6,123 nucleotides of DNA from an uncultured Streptomyces sp. (GCA_946480485.1 CAMLJW010000325.1:1-6123); one strand, 5' to 3'; numbered from the stretch's first letter, positions 1-5,904 are shown. Numbers and translations are program-made. Notes: generated from the letters alone by a model not told the origin.

Positions 1-1236
1 TACGGCGACCACTCGGGTCCGGGTGAGCGCAAGGCCGCCGAGTACGTCGCCGAGAAGCTCGCCGACGTGGGACTCGAACCCCGGATCTTCGAGTCGCACA
101 GGGGCCGCGCCTCCACGGTCGCCCGGATCGAGGGTGAGGACCGCTCGCGGCCCGCACTGCTCATCCACGGCCACACCGACGTCGTACCGGCCAACGCGGC
201 GGACTGGACGCACCACCCCTTCTCCGGCGAGATCGCGGACGGCTGCGTGTGGGGGCGCGGCGCGGTCGACATGAAGGACATGGACGCGATGACCCTCGCG
301 GTCGTACGCGAGCGGCTGCGCAGCGGCCGCAAGCCGCCCCGTGACATCGTGCTGGCCTTTCTGGCGGACGAGGAGGCCGGCGGCACGTTCGGCGCGAAGC
401 ACCTCGTCGACACGTACCCGGATCTCTTCGAGGGCGTCACCGAGGCGATCGGCGAGGTCGGCGGGTTCTCCTTCACGGTCAACGAGAAGCTGCGGCTGTA
501 TCTCGTGGAGACCGCCCAGAAGGGCATGCACTGGATGAAGCTGACCGTGGACGGCACCGCCGGACACGGTTCGATGATCCACCGGGACAACGCCATCACC
601 GAGCTCTCCGAAGCCGTCGGGCGCCTCGGCCGGCACACGTTCCCGGTGCGCGTGACGAAGACGCTGCGGCACTTCCTCGACGAACTCGGCGACGCGCTCG
701 GCACCGAACTCGACCCGGAGAACATGGACGAGACGCTCGCCAAGCTCGGCGGCATCGCCAAGCTCATCGGCGCCTCACTGCAGAACACCGCCAACCCGAC
801 CCAGCTGGGCGCCGGTTACAAAGTAAACGTCATCCCGGGCCAGGCCACCGCGCACGTCGACGGCCGCTATCTGCCGGGCTACGAGGACGAGTTCCTCGCC
901 GACCTGGACCGGATCCTCGGCCCGCGGGTGAAGCGCGAGGACGTACACGCCGACAAGGCACTGGAGACCACCTTCGACGGTGCCCTCGTGGACGCCATGC
1001 AGACCGCGTTGTCCGCCGAGGACCCGATCGCGCGGGCCGTGCCGTACATGCTCTCGGCCGGTACCGATGCCAAGTCCTTCGACGACCTCGGGATCCGCTG
1101 CTTCGGCTTCGCTCCGCTGAAGCTGCCGCCGGAGCTGGACTTCGCGGGCATGTTCCACGGGGTCGACGAGCGGGTGCCCGTCGACGCTCTGAAGTTCGGC
1201 GTGCGGGTACTCGACCGCTTCATCGAGGCGTCCTGA
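1..1236 (+). CDS. M20-family metallopeptidase/amidohydrolase, 5'-truncated by window edge
   Basis: The frame is open from base 1 and ends at TGA 1234-1236, giving 411 residues. Family members are usually around 440, so about 30 N-terminal residues are probably missing. The fold is the ArgE/DapE/CPG2 type of di-zinc hydrolase, which cleaves amide bonds of peptides or N-acyl amino acids in the cytoplasm. Numbering from base 1, the metal and catalytic residues are all visible: His58 and Asp60 in HGHTDVVP (166-189), Asp90 in GRGAVDMKD (256-279), the Glu124-Glu125 pair in LADEEAGG (361-384), Glu152 in GEVGG (451-465), and the late His386 in MFHGVDERVP (1150-1179). A typical dimerisation (lid) domain separates the last two. 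The catalytic set is intact, so it should be active, but the substrate cannot be read from sequence. No strong terminator follows. The GTG at 67 lies inside the conserved N-terminal region and is not the start. Family assignment is secure; the specific reaction is not. Confidence 0.95.
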   Translation, partial: YGDHSGPGERKAAEYVAEKLADVGLEPRIFESHRGRASTVARIEGEDRSRPALLIHGHTDVVPANAADWTHHPFSGEIADGCVWGRGAVDMKDMDAMTLAVVRERLRSGRKPPRDIVLAFLADEEAGGTFGAKHLVDTYPDLFEGVTEAIGEVGGFSFTVNEKLRLYLVETAQKGMHWMKLTVDGTAGHGSMIHRDNAITELSEAVGRLGRHTFPVRVTKTLRHFLDELGDALGTELDPENMDETLAKLGGIAKLIGASLQNTANPTQLGAGYKVNVIPGQATAHVDGRYLPGYEDEFLADLDRILGPRVKREDVHADKALETTFDGALVDAMQTALSAEDPIARAVPYMLSAGTDAKSFDDLGIRCFGFAPLKLPPELDFAGMFHGVDERVPVDALKFGVRVLDRFIEAS

Positions 1237-1409
1237 GGGACGAGGACTCCTGAATCAACACGCTGAAATGAAACTCAGGTAATCGTCAGTACGTGCGGTT
1301 TCCACTGAGAAGAGTGAATGCGCTCATAAGGTCGTAGCCCCATTAATACCTCCTCGTTACAGGTGGGTGTGATCCGTGAGCAGGATCGCATTGTCGATAA
1401 GGAGGAACA
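1237..1409 (+). promoter_or_regulatory. chpH upstream region with possible sigma-BldN-like promoter
   Basis: This 173-bp stretch has no gene and is visibly richer in A/T than its surroundings. CGTAGC at 1333-1338 and CGTTAC at 1355-1360 are separated by 16 bp. This resembles the -35/-10 pattern I recall for the ECF sigma factor BldN, which is known to drive chaplin genes. A transcript starting about 7 nt after the -10 would have a leader of roughly 40 nt. Other possible elements are GTAATC at 1279-1284 and a short imperfect dyad, TGAG (1306-1309) with CTCA (1323-1326). The last two are weak. No clear terminator for the upstream peptidase gene is visible here; the only candidates are 5-6 bp arms with long loops. 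The promoter call is inference from spacing and similarity. Confidence 0.45.
1399..1405 (+). promoter_or_regulatory. Strong ribosome binding site of chpH
   Basis: AAGGAGG lies 4 nt before the ATG at 1410 and is almost fully complementary to the 3' end of 16S rRNA. It fixes the chpH start and fits the very high expression expected of a structural surface protein. The spacing is slightly short. Confidence 0.85.
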
Positions 1410-1640
1410 ATGATCAAGAAGGTCGCCGCTGCGGCTGCCGCTGGTGGCCTCGTTCTCGCGGGTGCGGGAATTGCGGCTGCCGACGCCGGTGCTCAGGGGA
1501 GTGCCGTGCATTCGCCCGGCGTGACTTCGGGCAACGTCGTTCAGTCGCCCGTCCACATTCCGGTGAACGTCTGCGGCAACACGGCCTCCGTGATCGGGCT
1601 GTTGAATCCCACCTTCGGCAACACCTGCACTAACGTGTGA
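1410..1640 (+). CDS. chpH: Short chaplin, ChpH type
   Basis: This is a 76-residue secreted protein. Lys3-Lys4 followed by an Ala/Gly/Val/Leu core (residues 5-24) is a Sec signal peptide with likely cleavage after Ala22-Ala23-Ala24, leaving a mature protein of about 52 residues. The mature part is one chaplin domain: AVHSPGVTSGN, then QSPVHIPVNVCGN, then SVIGLLNPTFGN. Cys55 and Cys73 are separated by 17 residues and are expected to form a disulfide. Short chaplins self-assemble into amphipathic amyloid films that lower surface tension and coat aerial hyphae and spores. The two cysteines argue for ChpH rather than ChpE, which lacks them. The start is fixed by AAGGAGG and by the signal peptide. 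The long chaplin gene follows 151 bp downstream on the same strand, as in the chpH-chpC pair I recall from S. coelicolor. I see no TTA codon, so direct bldA control of translation is not expected. Confidence 0.95.
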   Translation: MIKKVAAAAAAGGLVLAGAGIAAADAGAQGSAVHSPGVTSGNVVQSPVHIPVNVCGNTASVIGLLNPTFGNTCTNV

Positions 1641-1647
1641 CGGTGTA

Positions 1648-1662
1648 CCTCACGCGGTGAGG
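1648..1662 (+). repeat. Small hairpin directly after chpH stop
   Basis: CCTCAC (1648-1653) and GTGAGG (1657-1662) form a perfect 6-bp stem with a GCG loop, 7 nt after the chpH stop codon. It is too short to be a confident terminator alone. It could stabilise the 3' end of the chpH message or act together with the larger hairpin that follows. Confidence 0.4.
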
Positions 1663-1669
1663 GTCTGAG

Positions 1670-1712
1670 TTCGCGGCCCCGACGTGCGCGCCATGCGCTC
1701 CGGGGCCGCGAA
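1670..1712 (+). terminator. Hairpin between chpH and the long chaplin gene, likely terminator
   Basis: TTCGCGGCCCCG (1670-1681) pairs perfectly with CGGGGCCGCGAA (1701-1712) around a 19-nt loop, which itself contains a GCGC/GCGC mini-stem (1686-1689 with 1695-1698). It starts 30 nt after the chpH stop. No uridine run follows, which is common for actinomycete terminators, although the next 20 bases are relatively T-rich. It may end the abundant chpH transcript completely or only partly. Confidence 0.7.
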
Positions 1713-1731
1713 CATTCCTACGACATTCCTA
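1712..1731 (+). repeat. Direct repeat ACATTCCTA, 11-bp period, upstream of long chaplin gene
   Basis: ACATTCCTA occurs at 1712-1720 and again at 1723-1731, identical and separated by 2 bp, so the copies are in phase on roughly one helical turn. It sits about 60 bp before the long chaplin start, just after the chpH hairpin. This arrangement is typical of a tandem site for a DNA-binding regulator. I do not recognise the motif, and a chance repeat is possible. Confidence 0.4.
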
Positions 1732-1791
1732 TGGGGCGTGCGCGCATTTCGGCGCGTGTGTCTTCCTGAAGCAACAAGGCAGGGAAAAGCT

Positions 1792-2613
1792 ATGCGACAG
1801 GTCACCCGCAAGGGCCTGATGACCGTGGCGGCCGCGACTGGAGTTCTGGCCGTCACCGGCGGCTCCGCAGTCGCCGACTCCGGGGCGAACGGATCCGCCT
1901 CGGATTCTCCGGGATTCCTCTCGGGGAATTCGGTGCAGGCTCCGGTGCACCTCCCGGTCAACGTCTGCGGCAACACCGCGAATGTAATCGGTCTGCTCAA
2001 CCCGGCGGTCGGCAACGAATGCGCCGGCCAGGGCGGCGGTTCCGGTTCCGGCACCGCGTCCGACGGTGGGGCGCAGGCGGTCGGGAGCACCAGTGACTCG
2101 TCCGGCATCGCCTCCGGCAACCAGGCGCAGGTCCCGGTGAACGTGCCGGTCGACGTCTGCGGCAACAGCGTCAACCTCGGCGGTCTCGGTAACGCGACCG
2201 CGGACAACGGCTGTGGGAACCTCCCGGGCGGCAAAGCCTCCGACGGGAACGAGACAGGAAACGAGACGGGCGGGAACGCCTCGGACGGGAGCGGGACGGA
2301 CGGGAGCGGGACGGACGGGGATGAGACGGCACCGGCCGGGAGTGGGGAGGCGGCTTCTCCGGGTGTGCCCGGGGACCCCGAGACGCCGGGCCGCGGGCTC
2401 GGTGAGCCGCAGGAGCCGGTGTCCTTCGGCGATGACAACCCGAGCGGCGCCGATGGACACTACACGGACACCCTGGCCGACCCGCAGTCCAACGGCACCG
2501 CGCAGCTCGCGCAGACCGGCAGCGAGGTGCCGCTCGGCCTTGTGCTGCCCGTGGGCGCGGGCGCGCTGCTGATGGGCGCCGTGCTCTACCGCAAGGCACG
2601 GGCCTCGATGTAA
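1792..2613 (+). CDS. chpC: Long chaplin with two chaplin domains and LAQTG sortase signal (ChpC-like)
   Basis: This 273-residue protein is anchored to the cell wall. The ATG at 1792 is preceded by AGGGA (1781-1785, 6-nt gap) and opens a Sec signal peptide, with cleavage likely after Ala26-Val27-Ala28. Chaplin domain 1 spans about 30-78 (Cys59, Cys77) and closely resembles ChpH. Domain 2 spans about 94-142 (Cys123, Cys141) and is more diverged. A low-complexity Gly/Asp/Glu/Thr linker covers about 143-236. LAQTG (239-243), a hydrophobic segment (about 246-265) and the tail YRKARASM form a sortase sorting signal of the LAxTG type handled by Streptomyces class E sortases. After cleavage at Thr-Gly the protein would be joined to peptidoglycan, where it can nucleate or tether short chaplins. 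The symbol chpC rests on its position beside chpH; chpA and chpB have the same architecture. An upstream in-frame ATG at 1684 is rejected because it lies inside the hairpin. Confidence 0.93.
   Translation: MRQVTRKGLMTVAAATGVLAVTGGSAVADSGANGSASDSPGFLSGNSVQAPVHLPVNVCGNTANVIGLLNPAVGNECAGQGGGSGSGTASDGGAQAVGSTSDSSGIASGNQAQVPVNVPVDVCGNSVNLGGLGNATADNGCGNLPGGKASDGNETGNETGGNASDGSGTDGSGTDGDETAPAGSGEAASPGVPGDPETPGRGLGEPQEPVSFGDDNPSGADGHYTDTLADPQSNGTAQLAQTGSEVPLGLVLPVGAGALLMGAVLYRKARASM
2284..2313 (+). repeat. Two tandem 15-bp repeats in the long chaplin linker
   Basis: GACGGGAGCGGGACG occurs at 2284-2298 and again, identically, at 2299-2313, encoding DGSGT twice (residues 165-174). Just upstream, 2245-2268 holds two imperfect 12-bp units, each encoding GNET (residues 152-159). 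The repeats fall in the disordered wall-spanning linker, where length can change in frame without harming the folded domains. Confidence 0.8.
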
Positions 2614-2628
2614 GGGACCTGGACAGCG

Positions 2629-2672
2629 CGAAACGGAGCGGGCCCCGTGGCTGCGGGGCCCGCTCCGTTTCG
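2629..2672. terminator. Bidirectional terminator between long chaplin and DUF5703 genes
   Basis: A perfect 19-bp stem is formed by 2629-2647 (begins CGAAACGGAGCGGG) and 2654-2672 (ends CGCTCCGTTTCG), with a 6-nt loop TGGCTG. It begins 15 bp after the long chaplin stop and ends 10 bp before the stop of the convergent DUF5703 gene. The AAAC/GTTT step near the base gives a short T-rich 3' side in both directions, so it can terminate transcripts from both genes. Confidence 0.9.
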
Positions 2673-2682
2673 GCACGCCGTG

Positions 2683-2871
2683 TCACCAGGTGGCGCGCAC
2701 CTGGCGGATGATCCGCCGGCGCAACCGCACTCTGCGGCTGCCGTCGGGGTGCAGGCTGAGGCGGTCCAGCTCCCAGTGTTCGTACTCGGCATGGTCTGTC
2801 AGCAGGCGAGTCGTTTCCTTGCGGGAGACCCCACGTGGTATGTACACGTCGACAAATTCGTATTCCGGCAT
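2683..2871 (-). CDS. Small conserved DUF5703-family protein
   Basis: This 62-residue protein begins MPEYEFVDVYIPRGVSRKE and ends RRRIIRQVRATW. I recognise it as the small actinobacterial DUF5703 family, whose function is unknown to me. It has an acidic-aromatic start, a central helix-like stretch with TRLLTDHAEYEHWELDRL, and a strongly basic end (RRVRLRRRIIRQVR, about 46-59), suggesting nucleic-acid or membrane-surface contact; that is inference. There is no signal peptide, membrane segment or cysteine. The ATG at 2869-2871 has no Shine-Dalgarno sequence upstream, and no other in-frame start lies nearby. It may be translated from a leaderless message: CACAAT, a possible -10, ends 7 nt before the ATG. 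It converges on the long chaplin gene across a shared terminator and diverges from the next gene across 47 bp. The family call is fairly sure; a role is not assignable. Confidence 0.88.
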   Translation of the reverse strand: MPEYEFVDVYIPRGVSRKETTRLLTDHAEYEHWELDRLSLHPDGSRRVRLRRRIIRQVRATW

Positions 2872-2918
2872 CGCATCTATTGTGCGGGCAGAGGCCCTGT
2901 ACGGATAGCGTCTGCACT
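2872..2918. promoter_or_regulatory. Compact 47-bp divergent promoter region, possibly two leaderless starts
   Basis: The start codons of the DUF5703 gene (-) and the acidic hypothetical gene (+) are only 47 bp apart. On the plus strand TAGCGT (2906-2911) fits the TAnnnT -10 pattern and ends 7 nt before the ATG at 2919. On the minus strand CACAAT (complement of 2879-2884) ends 7 nt before the ATG at 2871. Neither gene has a Shine-Dalgarno sequence. Both spacings put the expected transcript start at or next to the start codon, as in leaderless Streptomyces mRNAs. Clear -35 boxes are not visible, and any would overlap the opposing promoter. Confidence 0.45.
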
Positions 2919-3635
2919 ATGTCTGATGCTGCGCAGCCCACGGCTGCCGAGGTACGCGCCGCCGCCGAGGCGGTCAAGGCTGCGCTCGACCGCCACCTGG
3001 CCGCGGTCGAGCGCAGGTCGGGTGAGGACGACCCGGCCGTCTCCGAGGCTTTCAACCAGCTGGCCGCGGCCGCCGAGGAGTACGACGAGCTCCTCTACGA
3101 CCGCTATGACGAGGTCACGCCCTTCGAGATTCCCGGTACGGGGGACACCCTGCCGCCGTACACCGGGCCCGAGGAGCCGAACGCGCTGAGCGTGCTGATC
3201 CGCCGTGACTACGCCGTGGTGGAGCCGCAGCGACTGCTGGCGCAGGCCCAGCGGGTGGAGGCCGTGGAGGAGTCCGGGGCGGCGGCCGCGGGCTTCGACG
3301 CGGCGGCCGGTACCGTGCACGGGGCGCTGGGCGTCCTGTTCGGCGAGTTCGAACCGGACGAGATCGCCTCCCGGCACAAAGAATTCGGTCTGGAGGAGGG
3401 CGACTCCACGCTCTGGGTCACCGCCGCGGACGAACCGGCAGAGCCCGGCGAATGGCTGGACGCGCCCTTCGACCAGACCGATCCCGAGCGGATCGTCTGC
3501 CGCTTCGACGTCAGCGCCGTCTTCGACGACGAGACCGACGACAACCTCGACGACCGCACCGGGGACGGTCACGATCCCGATCTCGACGGCGGGCTGGACG
3601 ACGAGGACCTGGAACCGCTTGACGCGGATCGCTGA
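2919..3635 (+). CDS. Acidic hypothetical protein
   Basis: This 238-residue protein belongs to no family I can name; I believe close relatives are widespread in Streptomyces as hypothetical proteins. Residues 8-60 are Ala/Glu-rich and helical-looking (TAAEVRAAAEAVKAALDRHL, then AFNQLAAAAEEYDELLYDRYDE), suggesting a coiled-coil or helical bundle. A Pro-rich turn (FEIPGTGDTLPPYTGPEEP) leads to a mixed middle domain with VLIRRDYAVVEP and a second helical stretch. The last 37 residues (202-238) are extremely acidic, with 15 Asp and 3 Glu, and probably disordered. There is no signal peptide or membrane segment, so it is likely cytoplasmic. The ATG at 2919 is chosen because the upstream extension lacks codon bias and would overlap the divergent DUF5703 gene. 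No Shine-Dalgarno sequence is seen, consistent with leaderless translation. The acidic tail could bind metal or a basic partner or mimic nucleic acid; this is speculation. Confidence 0.85.
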   Translation: MSDAAQPTAAEVRAAAEAVKAALDRHLAAVERRSGEDDPAVSEAFNQLAAAAEEYDELLYDRYDEVTPFEIPGTGDTLPPYTGPEEPNALSVLIRRDYAVVEPQRLLAQAQRVEAVEESGAAAAGFDAAAGTVHGALGVLFGEFEPDEIASRHKEFGLEEGDSTLWVTAADEPAEPGEWLDAPFDQTDPERIVCRFDVSAVFDDETDDNLDDRTGDGHDPDLDGGLDDEDLEPLDADR

Positions 3636-3652
3636 AGGCTCGGTTGTGGGGC

Positions 3653-3686
3653 GGCGGTCACCGGGCGAGTGGTCCTGGTGACCGCC
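3653..3686. terminator. Hairpin between convergent hypothetical and RecD2-like genes
   Basis: GGCGGTCACC (3653-3662) pairs perfectly with GGTGACCGCC (3677-3686). Three more pairs, one of them G-U, extend it inward, leaving an 8-nt loop. It starts 17 bp after the upstream gene's stop and lies 64 bp beyond the stop of the convergent gene, so it can serve either direction. No T-run follows. Confidence 0.75.
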
Positions 3687-3750
3687 ACCGGCGTTTCCCG
3701 AGGCGCGAGCTCAGCACCCTGCCCCAGCGGCCGGGCCGGCGTGCCGCGGA

Positions 3751-5904
3751 TCAGTCGGCCGTCGGGACCTGTGTCCTGAGCAGGGTGGGCAGGCGGGTGC
3801 TACGGGGCTTGGCAGGGATCTCCGCCACCGCGCGGGGCAGGGCCTGTTCTACGCCGTGGACGACGGAGAGATGGCGCTCGGCACGGCTGAAGGCCGTGTA
3901 GACCCAGGGTCTGGTGAGGGTCTGCGCAGCATCGCCGGGGAGGACCACGACCGCGGCGGGTGCGCGCAGGCCGACGGCCTGGTGCGCGGTGAGTGCCCAG
4001 CCGTGGCGCACGGTCTGCTCGAGGCGCTCCTTCGGTACGACGACGGGGGCGCCCGAGCAGTCCAGGTGCAGCCCGTCGGCGTCGGCCTTCACCACGTGGC
4101 CCGGCACCGTACGGCCCGGCGTCGGCGTGTAGGCGATCCGGTCGCCCGGATCGAATCCACCGAAGCGGCCGGGACCGGGGTTGAGCCGTTCCTTCAACGC
4201 GGCGTTCAGCGCTCGTGTGCCCGCCGCGCCGCCGTGCCCCGGAGTGATCACCTGGGTCTGCTCCGGCAGGATCCCGAACGCTCGTGGCACCGAGTCCACG
4301 ACCAGCTGCACGGTGCGGTGCACCGCCTCACCCGCGTCGCGCACCGGGACGATCACCACCTCCTTGCCGGGGGCGTCCACCTGGATCAGCTCGCCCACAC
4401 CCACGGCCGAGACCAGCTCGCCGAGCGGGCCGGGGTCCGGCGTCCGCGAGGCGACCTGCGGGCACACCCGCGCCGCGAGCAGATCGGCGAAGACCCGCCC
4501 GGGCCCGGCCGACCACAGCACCCCGGGGTCTCCACTCAGTACCAGCCGCGCCCCGTCGGGCAGCCACTCGGCCAGCATCGCCGCGCTCTCCACGTCCAGC
4601 TGGGGCGCGTCGAGCACGACCAGCAGATCGGTCCTCAGCATCCCGTCCGCGTCCCGCCCCGGCCCTTCCGCGCCGGACAACAGCCCGGCGACGGTGGCCA
4701 CGGTTTCCTCGGGCCGGCCGGTCGGTTCGCGCTGCTCGGCAGCCGCGAGCAGCGCGGCGAACCGGCGCCGCCCGTCCGGGCTGTGCGTGGCCGCGCACAC
4801 CCGCAGCCCGAGCGCTCTCGCCGCGGCGACCAGAGCGGCCGGTTCCGCCCGGGAGGCCTCGCCGCCGGTGTGCAGGACGAGTCCATGGCCCGCGACGGCG
4901 CGGACCAGTTCGGCGGCGGAGCCCGTCGCTGCGGACTCCCAGTCCAGGGTCGAACCGTCCTCCTTACGCAGCGAGTTGACCACCCGCGCGAGTCCGTCGG
5001 CGAGGCTCTCCTCGGCGAGCGCGTACCGCTCCAGGCCGATGAGGACGCGGACCGGCCGCTCCTCGCCCTCCTTGCCCTGCTCGCCCTCATCGGCCTGGTC
5101 GTCGACCTGCCGGGACGCCGCGGGGGATCCGGGTTCGTCCAGCGCGTCCTGGAACACAAGGGCGTCGCCCTCGGCGATGGCGCTCTGCACGGCGGCGTCC
5201 CGGCCCGGCACCGAGTGCCGCGCGAGCGCTGCGCCCAGTGCCGGGGCTTCCAGGGCGGTGTGCCCGACGAGCGCAGCCTGCTCAAGGAGCCACACGGCGA
5301 TCGCCCGGCCCCGCCGCTCGTCGTCCGGCCCGCACTCCGCGCCCAGCAGCGCCCGGGCGAACCCGTCAGCCTGCTCGGGCCGCACACCTGCCACACGCAG
5401 CAACTGCCAGGGATCCCTGCGCAGTTGATCGTCCGCGCCCTCGCCGAGGGCCACGGCCGCCTGCGGTGCGAGCGCGTCGGGCGCGCCGCCCTCGACGAGT
5501 ACGGCCCGTACGGCGTCGACGGCTTCGGCCGTCACCGGTGCGGCGGTGGACGAGGTAACGGGTTGCGGCCGGCGCACCGGATCCGGAGCAGGCCTGCGCT
5601 GCGTGGGCTCCCACTCGCTGCGGACACTCCATGCGGGCTTCTCCCCGCTCTCCACCGCGCGCACGGCCGCGAGCAGATCGGCCGCCTTCCCGCTCAGCTT
5701 CCCGCCACTCTCGACGGGCTCCTTCTTCTCGGCCTTCCGCCGCTCGATCCGCTCCCACGTCTCCCGCTGTGCGGTCAACGCGACCTCGGTTTCGGACAAC
5801 TCACCGGCCGCGCCACCTTCCCCCTCACCGACGCCCGAGGCCCCCTCCTCAGGGCCCCCACGTTCCGCAGCGCCGCTTTCACCGGCCGCCGCCGGGACTG
5901 CCAC
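3751..5904 (-). CDS. RecD2-like SF1 helicase-fold protein with degenerate ATPase motifs; N-terminus uncertain
   Basis: From GTG 5904 this gives 717 residues. An acidic Ala/Gly/Glu-rich N-terminus (1-45) and a Lys/Glu-rich helix (46-75) precede a RecD2-like order of parts. A helix-hairpin-helix region spans about 160-190 (RRDPWQLLRVAG), a winged-helix-like region with EQAALVGHTAL about 195-250, a connecting LERYALAEESLADGLARVV (291-309), two RecA-like lobes about 325-690, and a UvrD_C_2-like end. RecD2 enzymes are 5'-3' DNA helicases. Here the P-loop is GGEASRAEP (347-355), without GKT. Walker B reads VVLDAPQLD (Asp432 kept, Glu replaced by Ala433). Motif III is GDPGVLWSAGPG (458-469) without Gln, and motif V is TAHQAVG (639-645) instead of the usual HKSQG. 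Motif VI, VYTAFSRAE (668-676), is kept. ATP hydrolysis is therefore doubtful, and a structural or DNA-binding role is more likely. GTG 5904 has GAGGG 7 nt upstream, but the frame stays open to the right edge (6123) with no other ATG, GTG or TTG start, so the true N-terminus may lie further out. Confidence 0.85.
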   Translation of the reverse strand: MAVPAAAGESGAAERGGPEEGASGVGEGEGGAAGELSETEVALTAQRETWERIERRKAEKKEPVESGGKLSGKAADLLAAVRAVESGEKPAWSVRSEWEPTQRRPAPDPVRRPQPVTSSTAAPVTAEAVDAVRAVLVEGGAPDALAPQAAVALGEGADDQLRRDPWQLLRVAGVRPEQADGFARALLGAECGPDDERRGRAIAVWLLEQAALVGHTALEAPALGAALARHSVPGRDAAVQSAIAEGDALVFQDALDEPGSPAASRQVDDQADEGEQGKEGEERPVRVLIGLERYALAEESLADGLARVVNSLRKEDGSTLDWESAATGSAAELVRAVAGHGLVLHTGGEASRAEPAALVAAARALGLRVCAATHSPDGRRRFAALLAAAEQREPTGRPEETVATVAGLLSGAEGPGRDADGMLRTDLLVVLDAPQLDVESAAMLAEWLPDGARLVLSGDPGVLWSAGPGRVFADLLAARVCPQVASRTPDPGPLGELVSAVGVGELIQVDAPGKEVVIVPVRDAGEAVHRTVQLVVDSVPRAFGILPEQTQVITPGHGGAAGTRALNAALKERLNPGPGRFGGFDPGDRIAYTPTPGRTVPGHVVKADADGLHLDCSGAPVVVPKERLEQTVRHGWALTAHQAVGLRAPAAVVVLPGDAAQTLTRPWVYTAFSRAERHLSVVHGVEQALPRAVAEIPAKPRSTRLPTLLRTQVPTAD

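Noticed and set aside
67..69. GTG 67 as the start of the peptidase
   Set aside because: The upstream in-frame sequence YGDHSGPGERKAAEYVAEKL is a typical family N-terminal helix, so the gene continues off the left edge.
1232..1279. Terminator for the peptidase from CCTGAG (1232-1237) and CTCAGG (1274-1279)
   Set aside because: Only 6 bp of pairing across a 36-nt loop, too weak to support.
1410..1640. Assignment of the short chaplin as ChpE
   Set aside because: As I recall, ChpE lacks cysteines, whereas this protein has Cys55 and Cys73 and sits next to a long chaplin gene like chpH.
1684..1791. A start at ATG 1684 for the long chaplin
   Set aside because: It would place 36 extra residues before a perfect signal peptide, lies inside the terminator-like hairpin, and has no ribosome binding site; ATG 1792 has AGGGA.
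1650..2676. Minus-strand open frames (1650-2438 and 1729-2676) across the long chaplin
   Set aside because: They are low-complexity Pro/Ser or Arg/Ala sequences generated by the antisense of the Gly/Asp-rich chaplin linker; the plus strand has signal peptide, chaplin domains and sortase motif.
2835..2918. An upstream ATG (2835) for the acidic hypothetical protein
   Set aside because: The added residues overlap the divergent DUF5703 gene and lack codon bias; ATG 2919 fits a leaderless start and natural protein composition.
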